DNA of 64,000 nucleotides from Cyclobacteriaceae bacterium (GCA_029858965.1 JAOUDZ010000014.1:1-64000), one strand, 5' to 3'; positions 1-8,638 are shown, numbered from the stretch's first letter. Program-made: numbers and translations. Notes: generated by a model not told the origin, from the sequence alone.

Positions 1-288
1 ACCTCATCACTAATTTTTAAACTTCAGTCCGATATTACAAAAAAGCGTGAGTAGATCCATTACCATTCGTGTAACCCATAATATCGCCATGCCAGGGGAC
101 CTCCCCGATTAATGGCGACATGACGATTAAGTACTGTGCCCCGCTGCTTGCAAAGGGTCGATTACATAGGAGAAGCGTTGCGGCGTGGGGATCCGCACAA
201 CAAGACAGGTTGTCTCGGTGGTTAATCTTCCCCAATAAGCAAAATGTTTTCTAGCATTGCCTGCTTAAACCGATAAAGAAATTCGCTG
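1..288. other. Left-edge region without a supported gene
   Basis: No reading frame here looks like a known protein. One plus-strand frame is open from base 1 to a stop at 52-54 and could be the last 17 codons of a gene that begins outside the window, but it is too short to judge. A 66-codon minus-strand frame at 35-235 has an unconvincing composition (many Cys, His and Gly, no family resemblance). The rest is probably the downstream region of the minus-strand gene that ends at 289. Confidence 0.4.
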
Positions 289-1383
289 TCAATTCACTTT
301 CAGCATCGGTCCGACTACATCGCCAATTTTATTTTCTCCTTCATAATTGAGACCCAGAAAAGCGGCCAATGTTTTGGCTAGCTGATTCTGATAATACTGG
401 GAGCCCCCCCTCATTTCACCCAACGGCGGCGTATCAGGTCCGAGAACGGCAAACCATATTTGATCGGCCACAGGAATCTTTTGTCCGTGTGATTTCCAGT
501 CAACGGCATTTAATCCACGGCCGTGATCGCTTGTGATAAGCAGTGTCGTTTTGTTTTTGTACTGCATATCCGATTGCAGGTACGACCACAGCTCTGCAAT
601 AAACCCGTCGGTATAATGGGCCGAATTCAAGTACGCTCCATACTCCCCGCGGTGCGCAAAGTCATCCGTTTCATCAAAGGCAAAGTACATAACATTCGGT
701 TTGTTCTTTTTCATGTACTCCATTCCATAATAGAAGGTAAACGCATCCAGTCGGACATCACCTAATGGATTTGGCAGACTCATGATCAATTTATTCATCA
801 TTTTTTCGCTTTCGGTAAGTTTCTCACCCTTCACTTCAGCAACATTCGTGCTGACAAAGACACCGCTGCGTTTGTCGTTGATGATATAGGGAAAAACATC
901 CCAGGAAGTGAAAGCAGCAACCTTACCCTTAAAGGCAGACTGGCTGTTTATAAACTCCAGCACATTGGTATTGGGATTATATATTTTGTCGTTCGAATGA
1001 ATCCGTTCGTTGTCTGCTTTACCAGTGAGAATCTCGCTGTATCCGGGATAGGAAAACAATTGATCATTAGTAACATTCACCATACTCCCTAATGCCCGGT
1101 TGCCATACAATTGACCATGGGTAGCAATTGTATTCCAAAAGAACGGAAGCAAAGACTTCCTCCGTTCCGCTGTTGCATTGCGCCAGTACTTTTCCTGTAT
1201 CTTGGGGTCTTTGAGATTTTGTTGTTGCCGCATGAAGGCGGAGTCACCGCCATTAAAAACTTCCTGCCAGCGGAAACCGTCGAGTGTAATCAGTACAATG
1301 TTTTCAGTTTTCGTTTTTGTTTGCGCGGCACCATTAAGAACACAAACGGAAAACAGAAGGGCAAAGTATTTCTTCATATACAT
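289..1383 (-). CDS. Secreted alkaline-phosphatase-superfamily hydrolase
   Basis: The 364-residue protein begins with a signal peptide (MYMKKYFALLFSVCVLNGAAQ). The mature part starts with the superfamily's first metal-ligand strand (NIVLITLDGFRWQEVF, about residues 28-43) and carries a late metal-binding segment TSDHGRG near residue 285. This pattern is that of type I phosphodiesterase/nucleotide pyrophosphatase and sulfatase-like enzymes, metal-dependent hydrolases of phosphate or sulfate esters. It probably acts in the periplasm or is surface exposed. Both neighbours are far away, so it is likely monocistronic. The substrate cannot be deduced; an alkaline phosphatase family protein is the safest name. 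Confidence 0.82.
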   Translation of the reverse strand: MYMKKYFALLFSVCVLNGAAQTKTKTENIVLITLDGFRWQEVFNGGDSAFMRQQQNLKDPKIQEKYWRNATAERRKSLLPFFWNTIATHGQLYGNRALGSMVNVTNDQLFSYPGYSEILTGKADNERIHSNDKIYNPNTNVLEFINSQSAFKGKVAAFTSWDVFPYIINDKRSGVFVSTNVAEVKGEKLTESEKMMNKLIMSLPNPLGDVRLDAFTFYYGMEYMKKNKPNVMYFAFDETDDFAHRGEYGAYLNSAHYTDGFIAELWSYLQSDMQYKNKTTLLITSDHGRGLNAVDWKSHGQKIPVADQIWFAVLGPDTPPLGEMRGGSQYYQNQLAKTLAAFLGLNYEGENKIGDVVGPMLKVN

Positions 1384-1837
1384 ACTATATTGGACATTAA
1401 TTTTAGAAACAAATACTAAAAATAGATAATTCGTTACACAACGTTTCGCAAAATTAAATTGCGCTTATCTAGTGCGTAATATAAGCCACGAAAATAAATA
1501 TTCCGCGCAAACAGTTCAATCGCAATAGTTTTTTCGTGCTTAAGGATGCACCCGTGATTATTAGGGCCTACCCACCTTCAGGTATTTTCAGCAAAATCCA
1601 GAAGAACACAATTGCCTGTCAACACGACCGCAAGGTCAACGATAGTGTCCTCCCGGCACAGTGCAGCCTCTAAGAATCTTATTAAAGCGACCTTTCTTGC
1701 CACTTGACGATGCGTAATCAAGTTTATCCATGGCTGCGCTGGGGTCCTATTTTACACCTTTATGATTTTATTAGAATTGTGATTTGGCTTTTTTCTTGCA
1801 ACTTTAAACCCGGATATTTCAACACAGGCAAAAAACA
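1384..1837. other. 454-bp divergent intergenic region
   Basis: This AT-rich stretch separates the minus-strand phosphatase-like gene from the plus-strand histidinol phosphatase gene and must hold both promoters. I see no clean TAnnTTTG box, no hairpin terminator and no RNA gene. The open frames inside it overlap the start of the PHP gene in another frame or are too short to support. Confidence 0.4.
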
Positions 1838-2686
1838 ATGTGGACCAATTTTCATACGCACAACAACTATTGCGATGGTAAAGGCACGTTGGAAGAATAT
1901 GTTAAACTGGCAAAGGCAAAGAAGATGCTTGGCTTGGGGTTTTCGTCTCATGCTCCACTACCTTTTCCGCGCAGTTGGTGCATGAAACCCGAAGATCTGC
2001 CAAGCTATCTGCGCGACATTGCATTGCTAAAATCAACCACTCCGGAAATTGAAATTTATACAAGTCTTGAAATCGATTTCATTCCCGGCATAATTTCACC
2101 TGATCAGTACAATGATCAGCTCGATTATACTATCGGATCGATTCACTTCGTTGAAAATTTATCAAACGGAACACCGTGGGAAATTGATGGACCCCACGCA
2201 CTGTTTTTAGAAGGTCTTGAAAATATTTTCCATGGTGAAATACGCGAGGCAATAATCCGGTATTTCGAATTAACCAGGGAAATGATAGAACAATCGAATC
2301 CTACCATTATCGGCCATCTCGATAAAATAAAGATTCAAAATCCGGGGATGAAATTTTGGAACGAACAGGATCAATGGTATCAATTGGAGATCGCGAAAAC
2401 AATTGACCTTATCGCCGACTCCAACGCAATCGTAGAAGTAAATACACGCGGGATTTATCAGCAGAAATCATTAACAACATACCCCAGTCCGTGGGTTTTG
2501 GAACTCGTTCACAAAAAAAATATTCCCATCACGTTGAGTTCTGATGCACACCATCCAAATGACATCATCAATCAATTTCCCGAAACAGCCAGGCTACTTT
2601 TGGATATCGGGTTTAAATCTATTACAATTCCAAACGAAGGGAATTGGAGACCGTTTTTATTTAACACGCATGGAATTATCCACTGA
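1838..2686 (+). CDS. PHP-domain histidinol-phosphatase (HisJ/HisK type)
   Basis: The 282-residue protein is a complete PHP-domain phosphoesterase. Metal ligands are visible in order: HTH at residues 6-8, SSHAPLPF near 37-44, a HLDKIK segment near 166 and the C-terminal SSDAHHPND near 239-247. Family members hydrolyse L-histidinol phosphate to histidinol in histidine synthesis, using two or three metal ions in the cytosol. Length fits the family (about 260-290). Its last 17 bases overlap the start of the DUF5690 gene, so the two are probably cotranscribed. No other histidine-biosynthesis gene is nearby, so another small phosphorylated substrate is possible. Confidence 0.85.
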   Translation: MWTNFHTHNNYCDGKGTLEEYVKLAKAKKMLGLGFSSHAPLPFPRSWCMKPEDLPSYLRDIALLKSTTPEIEIYTSLEIDFIPGIISPDQYNDQLDYTIGSIHFVENLSNGTPWEIDGPHALFLEGLENIFHGEIREAIIRYFELTREMIEQSNPTIIGHLDKIKIQNPGMKFWNEQDQWYQLEIAKTIDLIADSNAIVEVNTRGIYQQKSLTTYPSPWVLELVHKKNIPITLSSDAHHPNDIINQFPETARLLLDIGFKSITIPNEGNWRPFLFNTHGIIH

Positions 2687-3974
2687 GTCGCCTATCACAC
2701 GATGGTTAAAAAAAACAAATGGCTTTTGGTTTGCATTGTATGCTACATTCATGGCGTTCAGCCTGTATACATGCGTGTTTGCATTTCGTAAAACTTTCTC
2801 TGTAGCTACATTCGACAACATTAGCTATTGGGGTGTCAGTTACAAAGTGTGGTTGGTTACTTTCCAGATGGTAGGCTATGGACTGTCAAAGTTTGTTGGG
2901 ATCAAATTTATTTCAGAATTAAAAGCCAGTTCCCGAGCGGGCGGAATTTTGCTCATGGTTATCATAGCCGGAATATCCTGGTTGTTTTTTGCTTTGATCC
3001 CCAGGCCATACAACATCATCTTTCTTTTCACAAATGGCTTTCCGTTAGGCATGGTATGGGGAATGGTCTTTGGCTACCTGGAGGGCAGAAGGTTTACCGA
3101 AGTCCTTGGCGCGGGCTTATCCGTTAGCTTTATTTTTTCTGCCGGCTTCGCAAAATCAGTGGGCGGCTTTATCATGCGCGATTGGGGTACTGCAGAAAAA
3201 TGGATGCCGCTGGTATCAAGTTGTTTATTTCTGGGGCCGCTTATCTTTTTTTTGTGGCTGTTGGATAAACTGCCACCGCCTTCTGTTATAGATGAAGAAT
3301 TGCGAACCAGGCGACAGCCAATGCATGCAGCCGAGCGGAGATCATTTGCCCGGAACTTTTGGCCGGGCATAGTTCTGTTCACATTGTCTTACATGCTGCT
3401 GACTGCTTTCCGTGATTTTCGCGACAACTTTTCCGCTGAGGTATGGAAAACCTTAGGATACGGAGACTCACCTGAGATATTCACCGCAACAGAAACGCCC
3501 ATCTCCATTGCCGTGCTGATCGTAATAGGCAGTCTTATGATTATCAAAAACAATAAACATGCGCTGATGGTAAACCACGTTATTATCTTTCTGGGTATGA
3601 TCCTGGTTGGGGTAAGCACGTTTTTCTTCGAACGGCAACTGATCAGTCCGCCGGCCTGGATGATATTAATGGGGCTAGGGCTTTATCTCGGATATGTACC
3701 TTTCAACAGCATTTTCTTTGATCGCTTACTTGCTGCGTTCAAGTATGCAGGAACAGTGGGTTTCCTGATGTATGTAGCAGATTCGTTTGGGTATCTGGCC
3801 AGTGTCAGTGTTATGTTCTTCAAAGAATTTGGCTATGCTGAAGTTAGCTGGCTGGACTTTTTTATTTCGACAGGGTATATTATTTCTGTTGCTGGAAGTA
3901 CACTCATTGCCGGTTCCATGCTGTACTTTCATTACAAGCACAAAGAAAAACAGGCAGAGGATGTTAAGGCTTAG
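2670..3974 (+). CDS. DUF5690-family multi-pass membrane protein (MFS-like)
   Basis: Starting at the ATG at 2670 gives a 434-residue protein (MELSTESPITRW...). A longer frame back to 2544 lies wholly inside the PHP gene and is unlikely. About twelve hydrophobic segments alternate with short loops, for example near residues 15-35, 50-75, 90-110 and 115-135, and a hydrophilic loop with many basic residues sits near the middle (DEELRTRRQ), the layout of a major-facilitator transporter. I recognise it as the Bacteroidota DUF5690 family, whose substrate is unknown. The 17-bp overlap with the upstream phosphatase gene suggests translational coupling and perhaps a shared role in uptake plus hydrolysis, which is inference. 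Confidence 0.8.
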   Translation: MELSTESPITRWLKKTNGFWFALYATFMAFSLYTCVFAFRKTFSVATFDNISYWGVSYKVWLVTFQMVGYGLSKFVGIKFISELKASSRAGGILLMVIIAGISWLFFALIPRPYNIIFLFTNGFPLGMVWGMVFGYLEGRRFTEVLGAGLSVSFIFSAGFAKSVGGFIMRDWGTAEKWMPLVSSCLFLGPLIFFLWLLDKLPPPSVIDEELRTRRQPMHAAERRSFARNFWPGIVLFTLSYMLLTAFRDFRDNFSAEVWKTLGYGDSPEIFTATETPISIAVLIVIGSLMIIKNNKHALMVNHVIIFLGMILVGVSTFFFERQLISPPAWMILMGLGLYLGYVPFNSIFFDRLLAAFKYAGTVGFLMYVADSFGYLASVSVMFFKEFGYAEVSWLDFFISTGYIISVAGSTLIAGSMLYFHYKHKEKQAEDVKA

Positions 3975-3999
3975 CCATCCCGGTAATGCCAGTTAGAGG

Positions 4000-5409
4000 C
4001 TAAAACCCAAAATAGCTTTTCGCATTACCATAACAGATTGCCTCGACCATTTTTCCGATTCCGTCATCATCCGGAAGCTCACCTTTCTCAATGTCAGTTC
4101 CGAGCAGGTTGCAAAGAATTCTGCGAAAATACTCGTGGCGAGGGAATGAAAGAAAGCTGCGCGAATCCGTAACCATTCCGACAAATCTTGAAAGTAGCCC
4201 CATATTTGAAAGTGCATTCATTTGATTTTCCATGCCAATCTTCTGATCCATAAACCACCAACCGGAGCCAAATTGCATCTTGCCCGGGAACGAACCATCA
4301 TTGAAATTTCCCATCATCGTGGCGATAAGTTCATTGTCAGCCGGGTTGATATTATAAATAATTGTCTTCGCCAGCTGGTTCGTATTATCCAGGTAATCAA
4401 AAAACCGGGCCATGGATTGTGCTTGCGGAAATTCGCCTATAGAATCAAATCCTGTATCCGGTCCGAGTTCACGCAACATGCGTGTGCTATTGTTTCGCAA
4501 GGCTCCCACATGAAATTGCTGTGCCCATCCTTTGCCATGATACATACGACCGAGATTAATCAATACAGCACTTTTGAATGAGTTAGTCTCCTGAGGATCA
4601 AGTTCCTTTCCTGAAAGCAATTTGGTAAACAGTATCCCCGCATTTTTTTCAGCGTCGGCTTCAAAATACAATCTTTCCAGTCCGTGATCTGAAGCCCTGC
4701 ATCCTAATTTGTGAAATTCATCTACACGATTTTGAAGGGCCTGCAGCAAATCGTCAAATGTTTTGATGGAAGTTCCAGCAGCGGCCGAAAGTTTATCGAG
4801 GTATATTCTGTAATCCGGGATATTGTTTGTAGTAAATGACTTATCCGGCCTAAAGGTGGGGAACATTCGGAATTTTGCCTTTTGTGCAGCAAATTCCCTG
4901 TGATATTCCAATGAATCAATTGGATCATCTGTAGTGCATATAACCTCAACTTTGTGTTTCAATAACAAATGTTGAACGGAAAAATCGTCCTGTTGCAGCA
5001 TGGCGCTGCAAGTATCATAGATTTCCTTGGCGGAGGATTCATCCAGCAGCGTATTTACCCCGAAGTAATTTTTCAATTCGAGGTGCGTCCAGTGGTATAG
5101 TGGATTACGCATGGTATACGGTACTGTCTCTGCCCACTTGGTAAATTTCTCAAAAGGTGACGCATCCCCGGTACAGTAGCGCTCGGGTATTCCATTCGTA
5201 CGCATGCCGCGCCATTTGTAGTGGTCCCCCTCCAACCATATTTCCGTCAGATTCTTAAATTTCCTATCCTGGGCAATATCCTGAGGCGAAAGATGATTGT
5301 GGAAATCGATTATTGGCATCCTGGCCGCATGATTTTCATAGAGGTGAATGGCCGCTTCTGTTTCCAGCAAAAAATCGTCTCCTAAAAAGGTCTTTTTCGT
5401 TTCTATCAT
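4000..5409 (-). CDS. uxaC: Glucuronate isomerase
   Basis: The 469-residue protein matches UxaC, which isomerises D-glucuronate to D-fructuronate and D-galacturonate to D-tagaturonate, the first cytosolic step of hexuronate use. The N-terminal metal-site motif IIDFHNHLSPQDIA (about residues 34-47) is present, and the C-terminal segment SRSFLSFPRHEYFRRILCN is characteristic. Length agrees with the family (about 466-472). It is the last gene of a minus-strand operon: uxuA ends 10 bases upstream. No truncation is visible. Confidence 0.96.
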   Translation of the reverse strand: MIETKKTFLGDDFLLETEAAIHLYENHAARMPIIDFHNHLSPQDIAQDRKFKNLTEIWLEGDHYKWRGMRTNGIPERYCTGDASPFEKFTKWAETVPYTMRNPLYHWTHLELKNYFGVNTLLDESSAKEIYDTCSAMLQQDDFSVQHLLLKHKVEVICTTDDPIDSLEYHREFAAQKAKFRMFPTFRPDKSFTTNNIPDYRIYLDKLSAAAGTSIKTFDDLLQALQNRVDEFHKLGCRASDHGLERLYFEADAEKNAGILFTKLLSGKELDPQETNSFKSAVLINLGRMYHGKGWAQQFHVGALRNNSTRMLRELGPDTGFDSIGEFPQAQSMARFFDYLDNTNQLAKTIIYNINPADNELIATMMGNFNDGSFPGKMQFGSGWWFMDQKIGMENQMNALSNMGLLSRFVGMVTDSRSFLSFPRHEYFRRILCNLLGTDIEKGELPDDDGIGKMVEAICYGNAKSYFGF

Positions 5410-5419
5410 AACAGAAATA

Positions 5420-6613
5420 TTATTTTTCCTTTAGCATATGTTGAATACCGGTTTGTAATCCCCGCAATTCAGCAAGTCCCCGAAGCCGGCCAATTGCTGA
5501 GTACCCCGGATTTGTTTTCTTGTTTAAATCATCCAACATCTGATGACCATGATCCGGACGAAAGGGTATGGATACTTCCCGCTGGCGTTGCATCATCAAA
5601 AGTTCTTTCATAACGGCCACCATATCCGTATCGCCTTCCAGGTGGTTAGCCTCGTAAAAACTACCCTCTGCATCACGGGTTGTGTTGCGCAGGTGAATAA
5701 AGTTAATTCTATGCCCCAACCTTTTTACCATACCCGGCAAATCGTTATCGGGCCGAACACCAAATGAGCCCGTGCAAAAACACAATCCATTATTTGGAGA
5801 ATCGTACGCCTGTAAAATCTGAACAGCATCGTTTTCCGTGCTTACCACGCGCGGAAGTCCGAAAATTGGAAAAGGCGGATCATCAGGATGAATAGCCAGG
5901 TTCACACCTTCCTTTTCTGCTACCGGGCCAATGGATGCGATAAATTCGTACAAGTGGCGCCGGAGTGCAGCATCATCAATTTCTTTGTAGTCATCCAATG
6001 CCTGCTGAAATTCAGCCAGCGTATATCCGGCATCAGCGCCCGGCAATCCCGCCACAATATTCTGCTGAAGGTTAGCGATGTCTGATGGTTCCAGCGCACG
6101 GAAACACGCTTCAGCCTTTCTTATTCTATCTGCGGTATATTCAGCGTTTGCGCCCGGCCGCTTCAATACAAAAATGTCGAAAGCAGCGAAGGCAATCGCA
6201 TCAAACCGCAACGCTCTGGAGCCATCGGCTACGGTATAGGCAAGGTCGGTACGTGTCCAATCCAATACCGGCATAAAATTGTAGCAAATGGTTTTGATAC
6301 CACAGGCTGCGAGGTTGCGAATACTTTGTTTATAATTTTCAATGAATCTTTGATAGCCTGATTTTTGGCATCGGATATTCGTATGAACGGGAATACTTTC
6401 AACAACAGACCATACCAGGCCGCTGGATTCTATCTCCGACTTGCGTTTGTGGATTTCTTCGATGGGCCAGATTTCACCGTTGGGAATATGGTGCAGCGCC
6501 GTAACAACACCTGTAGCCCCCGCCTGCTTTATATCTGCCAGACTTACGGGATCAGTGGGACCGAACCATCTCCAGGTCTGTTCTAGCTTCCTTGTGGCAT
6601 TGTCAGTTTTCAA
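5420..6613 (-). CDS. uxuA: Mannonate dehydratase
   Basis: The 397-residue protein is UxuA, the Fe2+/Mn2+-dependent dehydratase that turns D-mannonate into 2-keto-3-deoxy-D-gluconate. Family hallmarks are the N-terminal [19 protein letters not shown], the metal-site segment LAIHPDDPP near residue 240 and FRPDHGHQM near residue 353. It sits between an SDR gene (30-bp gap) and uxaC (10-bp gap), so the three form one operon: isomerase, probable fructuronate reductase and dehydratase. The KDG kinase and aldolase that would finish the pathway are not in this window. Confidence 0.96.
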   Translation of the reverse strand: MKTDNATRKLEQTWRWFGPTDPVSLADIKQAGATGVVTALHHIPNGEIWPIEEIHKRKSEIESSGLVWSVVESIPVHTNIRCQKSGYQRFIENYKQSIRNLAACGIKTICYNFMPVLDWTRTDLAYTVADGSRALRFDAIAFAAFDIFVLKRPGANAEYTADRIRKAEACFRALEPSDIANLQQNIVAGLPGADAGYTLAEFQQALDDYKEIDDAALRRHLYEFIASIGPVAEKEGVNLAIHPDDPPFPIFGLPRVVSTENDAVQILQAYDSPNNGLCFCTGSFGVRPDNDLPGMVKRLGHRINFIHLRNTTRDAEGSFYEANHLEGDTDMVAVMKELLMMQRQREVSIPFRPDHGHQMLDDLNKKTNPGYSAIGRLRGLAELRGLQTGIQHMLKEK

Positions 6614-6643
6614 AACTCTGTAATTAAGAATTAGACTCAGGAC

Positions 6644-7459
6644 TTAAACTCCGCAAAAAACATTGAAACCGCCGTCCACTGGAATTGTAACGCCTGTTAC
6701 AAATTTGGAGGCGTCTGCACATAACCAAATCAAGGTTCCCACCAATTCTTCCGGTAATCCGAAACGGCCAAATGGGGTTTGTCGGATAGCCGATTCTCCA
6801 CGCAGGGTATAGGTGCCATCAGGATTTGTCAATAATTTTCGATTCTGTTCCGTAATGAAAAATCCCGGGGCAATCGCATTTACCCGAATACCTTCACCAA
6901 ATTTTTTCGCCATCTCAACAGCAAGCCACTGTGTAAAGTTATCCACGGCAGCTTTTGCCGCAGAATATCCAACTACCCTGGTTATGGGCCTGAATGAGGC
7001 CATAGACGCAATGTTAATAACGACTCCTTTCTTTTGCTTTGCCATGACATCGCAAAATATTTTAGTCGGTAAGACCGTGCCTTTCAGATTCAAGTCCACA
7101 ACCTTCTGAAATTCCTCTATTTGCAGGTCAAAAAAATTCTGCTCCGGCATGATAACGGCTCCTGGTAAATTTCCTCCGGCCGCATTAACAAGGATATCGA
7201 TGGACCCAAATTCAGCGAGAATTTTTTCCTTTGCTTTCTGTAGTTGTTCCGGATCCAAAACATCGGCCTGCACAAATATTGCTTTCGCTTTGAGCGCTGC
7301 AAGCGATCTGACAACCTCATCACCGGCCTCTTTTCTTCTTCCGATAATTACAGTATTCGTTCCAGCCTCGCTTAGGCCTTTGGCCATTGCACTTCCCAGT
7401 ACGCCAGTACCTCCTGTAATAACAGCAGTTTTACCATGCAGGTCGAAAAGTCTATTCAT
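6644..7459 (-). CDS. SDR-family oxidoreductase, probable fructuronate reductase
   Basis: This 271-residue classical short-chain dehydrogenase has the NAD(P)-binding motif TGGTGVLGSAMA (about residues 16-27), the NAAGG element near 90, the catalytic Ser in INIASMAS and YSAAK (Tyr and Lys) near 168. Placed first in the operon with uxuA and uxaC, it most likely reduces D-fructuronate to D-mannonate, replacing the unrelated long-chain UxuB of enterobacteria. The reaction is inferred from context; the fold and cofactor type are clear. Its promoter region contains a perfect 10-bp inverted repeat (7487-7528). Confidence 0.88.
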   Translation of the reverse strand: MNRLFDLHGKTAVITGGTGVLGSAMAKGLSEAGTNTVIIGRRKEAGDEVVRSLAALKAKAIFVQADVLDPEQLQKAKEKILAEFGSIDILVNAAGGNLPGAVIMPEQNFFDLQIEEFQKVVDLNLKGTVLPTKIFCDVMAKQKKGVVINIASMASFRPITRVVGYSAAKAAVDNFTQWLAVEMAKKFGEGIRVNAIAPGFFITEQNRKLLTNPDGTYTLRGESAIRQTPFGRFGLPEELVGTLIWLCADASKFVTGVTIPVDGGFNVFCGV

Positions 7460-7486
7460 GCAAAAAGGGATTAGGTTACTATCTCA

Positions 7487-7528
7487 CAATATTTCCGCTT
7501 ACAAAATAAACTGAGAAAGGAAATATTG
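7487..7528. promoter_or_regulatory. 10-bp perfect inverted repeat before the hexuronate operon
   Basis: CAATATTTCC at 7487-7496 is repeated as its exact reverse complement GGAAATATTG at 7519-7528, with 22 bases between the arms. The arm centres are 32 bp apart, close to three helical turns, which suits a regulator bound to two half sites on one face of DNA. It lies 28 bp upstream of the SDR start codon. A terminator for the small upstream gene is less likely because no T-run follows on the minus strand. Confidence 0.55.
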
Positions 7529-7557
7529 CTACACAATGGTCAATTCTTCATCTCGTT

Positions 7558-7797
7558 TTACAGGAGATTTTCCAGTCTTAGTCGCTCATTTAGCCTTTTC
7601 AAGGCCTCACGCGTATTGAAGTCTGGCCCATCCGGTTCCTTTGCGGTGTTCATCTCACGACCCAACATATCCAGCTCCTTGCCGAGGTTTGGATAGCGCT
7701 TAACAATTGCATTAAGCTGGTCCAAATCGCCGTTCCTGGTCTCACTTTTGATGTACCGTGCTATTAGTGACCACTCTCTCATGCTGAGTCCTTTCAA
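7558..7797 (-). CDS. Stand-alone FecR N-terminal-domain protein (half-length anti-sigma)
   Basis: The 79-residue product resembles only the cytoplasmic N-terminal domain of FecR anti-sigma factors (DUF4880 type): a helix with WSLIARYIKSETRNGDLDQL (residues 9-28), then RYPNLGKELDML, then FNTREALKRLNERLR at the end. In a full FecR this is followed by a membrane helix and a periplasmic sensor domain. Here a TAA follows directly and a second in-frame TGA comes five codons later, and no such sequence is found before the next gene. It lies 71 bp downstream of the ECF sigma gene, the usual sigma/anti-sigma order. It is either a cytosolic minimal anti-sigma or a decayed remnant. The domain match is by eye. 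Confidence 0.6.
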   Translation of the reverse strand: MKGLSMREWSLIARYIKSETRNGDLDQLNAIVKRYPNLGKELDMLGREMNTAKEPDGPDFNTREALKRLNERLRLENLL

Positions 7798-7868
7798 TTG
7801 ACAATCGTTAATGAATAGACGAATTTGAGGTACCGCACCCTGAATTAAATCGTAAAGGAGTAAAGAAT

Positions 7869-8540
7869 TTACCCGATGGAAACAGAATTTCGAAGGTGCT
7901 TTAAAGCACGGCCCATCTGGGTTTCTACGGTTTTGACACTAACGCGCAGGATAACAGCTATTTCTTTGTATTTCAAGCCTTGGTCGCGGCTGAGTTCATA
8001 TACCAGTCTGCATTGTTTTGGCAAGCTTGCAATCGATTTTTCAGCGCGTTCAGTTAGCTCCTGTAGCACCAGAATGTCCTGGCTACTGGCTGTATCTGCA
8101 GGAAGATGGTTGGCTTTATCCAGATCGCAGTGCACCATCTTTTTAATTTTTCGGAGATGATCGAAGCCTTTGTTTCGCACGGATGCAAACAAATAAGCCT
8201 TCGGAGAAGAAACTATCAATCTGTTTCTATTTTTCCAGATGTTGTAAAATACATCACTTACGAGTTCCTCCGCCACCTCCGGCGATCTTACAAATTTCAC
8301 ACAAAAATGGCACAACTGGGCATACATCTTATTGAACAAAAATTGGAAGGCAACATAATCATCGTCCTCAATCACACGCATAATCAGCGCATCGATATCG
8401 AGATCAGCATTTGCATTTCCCGGGAAATTGCTCTTCGTCTGGAAGGAATTTGATTCTACATTGAACGTCTCCTGTAAAGATATATCCATCTGAAATCGTT
8501 TGAAGAAGTTAATTTTAACACTTTCCGAACGAAGATTCAT
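7869..8540 (-). CDS. ECF-type RNA polymerase sigma factor (Bacteroidota FecI-like family)
   Basis: The 223-residue protein has sigma region 2 (AEELVSDVFYNIWKNRNRL, about residues 109-127) and region 4 with a helix-turn-helix (YKEIAVILRVSVKTVETQM, about 195-213). Members direct RNA polymerase to specific promoters, typically those of SusC/SusD or TonB-receptor operons, under FecR control. The start is uncertain: the first ATG gives a long N-terminal tail, and an internal ATG at residue 18 is an alternative. The gene is divergent from the LacI-type regulator, and the shared 98-bp gap holds an 18-bp palindrome. No receptor genes follow, so its target is not evident. Confidence 0.9.
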   Translation of the reverse strand: MNLRSESVKINFFKRFQMDISLQETFNVESNSFQTKSNFPGNANADLDIDALIMRVIEDDDYVAFQFLFNKMYAQLCHFCVKFVRSPEVAEELVSDVFYNIWKNRNRLIVSSPKAYLFASVRNKGFDHLRKIKKMVHCDLDKANHLPADTASSQDILVLQELTERAEKSIASLPKQCRLVYELSRDQGLKYKEIAVILRVSVKTVETQMGRALKHLRNSVSIG

Positions 8541-8576
8541 AAAAACGCGGCGATCTTTTGAAGAAACTTTTTCGAT

Positions 8577-8594
8577 ACCGTTCCCGGGAACGGT
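8577..8594. promoter_or_regulatory. Perfect 18-bp palindrome, candidate LacI-family operator
   Basis: ACCGTTCCCGGGAACGGT is its own reverse complement over all 18 bases. The form, an even-length palindrome with a central CG, is the one LacI/GalR regulators bind. It lies 36 bp upstream of the sigma gene start on one side and 44 bp upstream of the LacI-family start codon on the other, and covers the position expected for the -33 element of the regulator gene. Autoregulation, perhaps with control of the sigma gene, is the simplest reading. Confidence 0.72.
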
Positions 8595-8608
8595 CCCGAA
8601 AAAATAAT

Positions 8609-8616
8609 TACTTTTG
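8609..8616 (+). promoter_or_regulatory. TAnnTTTG -7 box of the LacI-family regulator gene
   Basis: TACTTTTG matches the Bacteroidota primary-sigma -7 consensus exactly. It lies 22 bp before the ATG at 8639 and 14 bp after the 18-bp palindrome. A clear TTG -33 element is missing at the expected distance, where the palindrome lies. Confidence 0.5.
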
Positions 8617-8638
8617 GTTTTGCAAACGTTTCCACCAA

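Noticed and set aside
35-235. 66-codon minus-strand open frame at the left edge
   Set aside because: It has no recognisable domain, an odd composition and no visible promoter.
1704-1985. 93-codon plus-strand frame over the start of the PHP gene
   Set aside because: It overlaps the metal-binding N-terminus of the PHP protein in another frame and has no domain.
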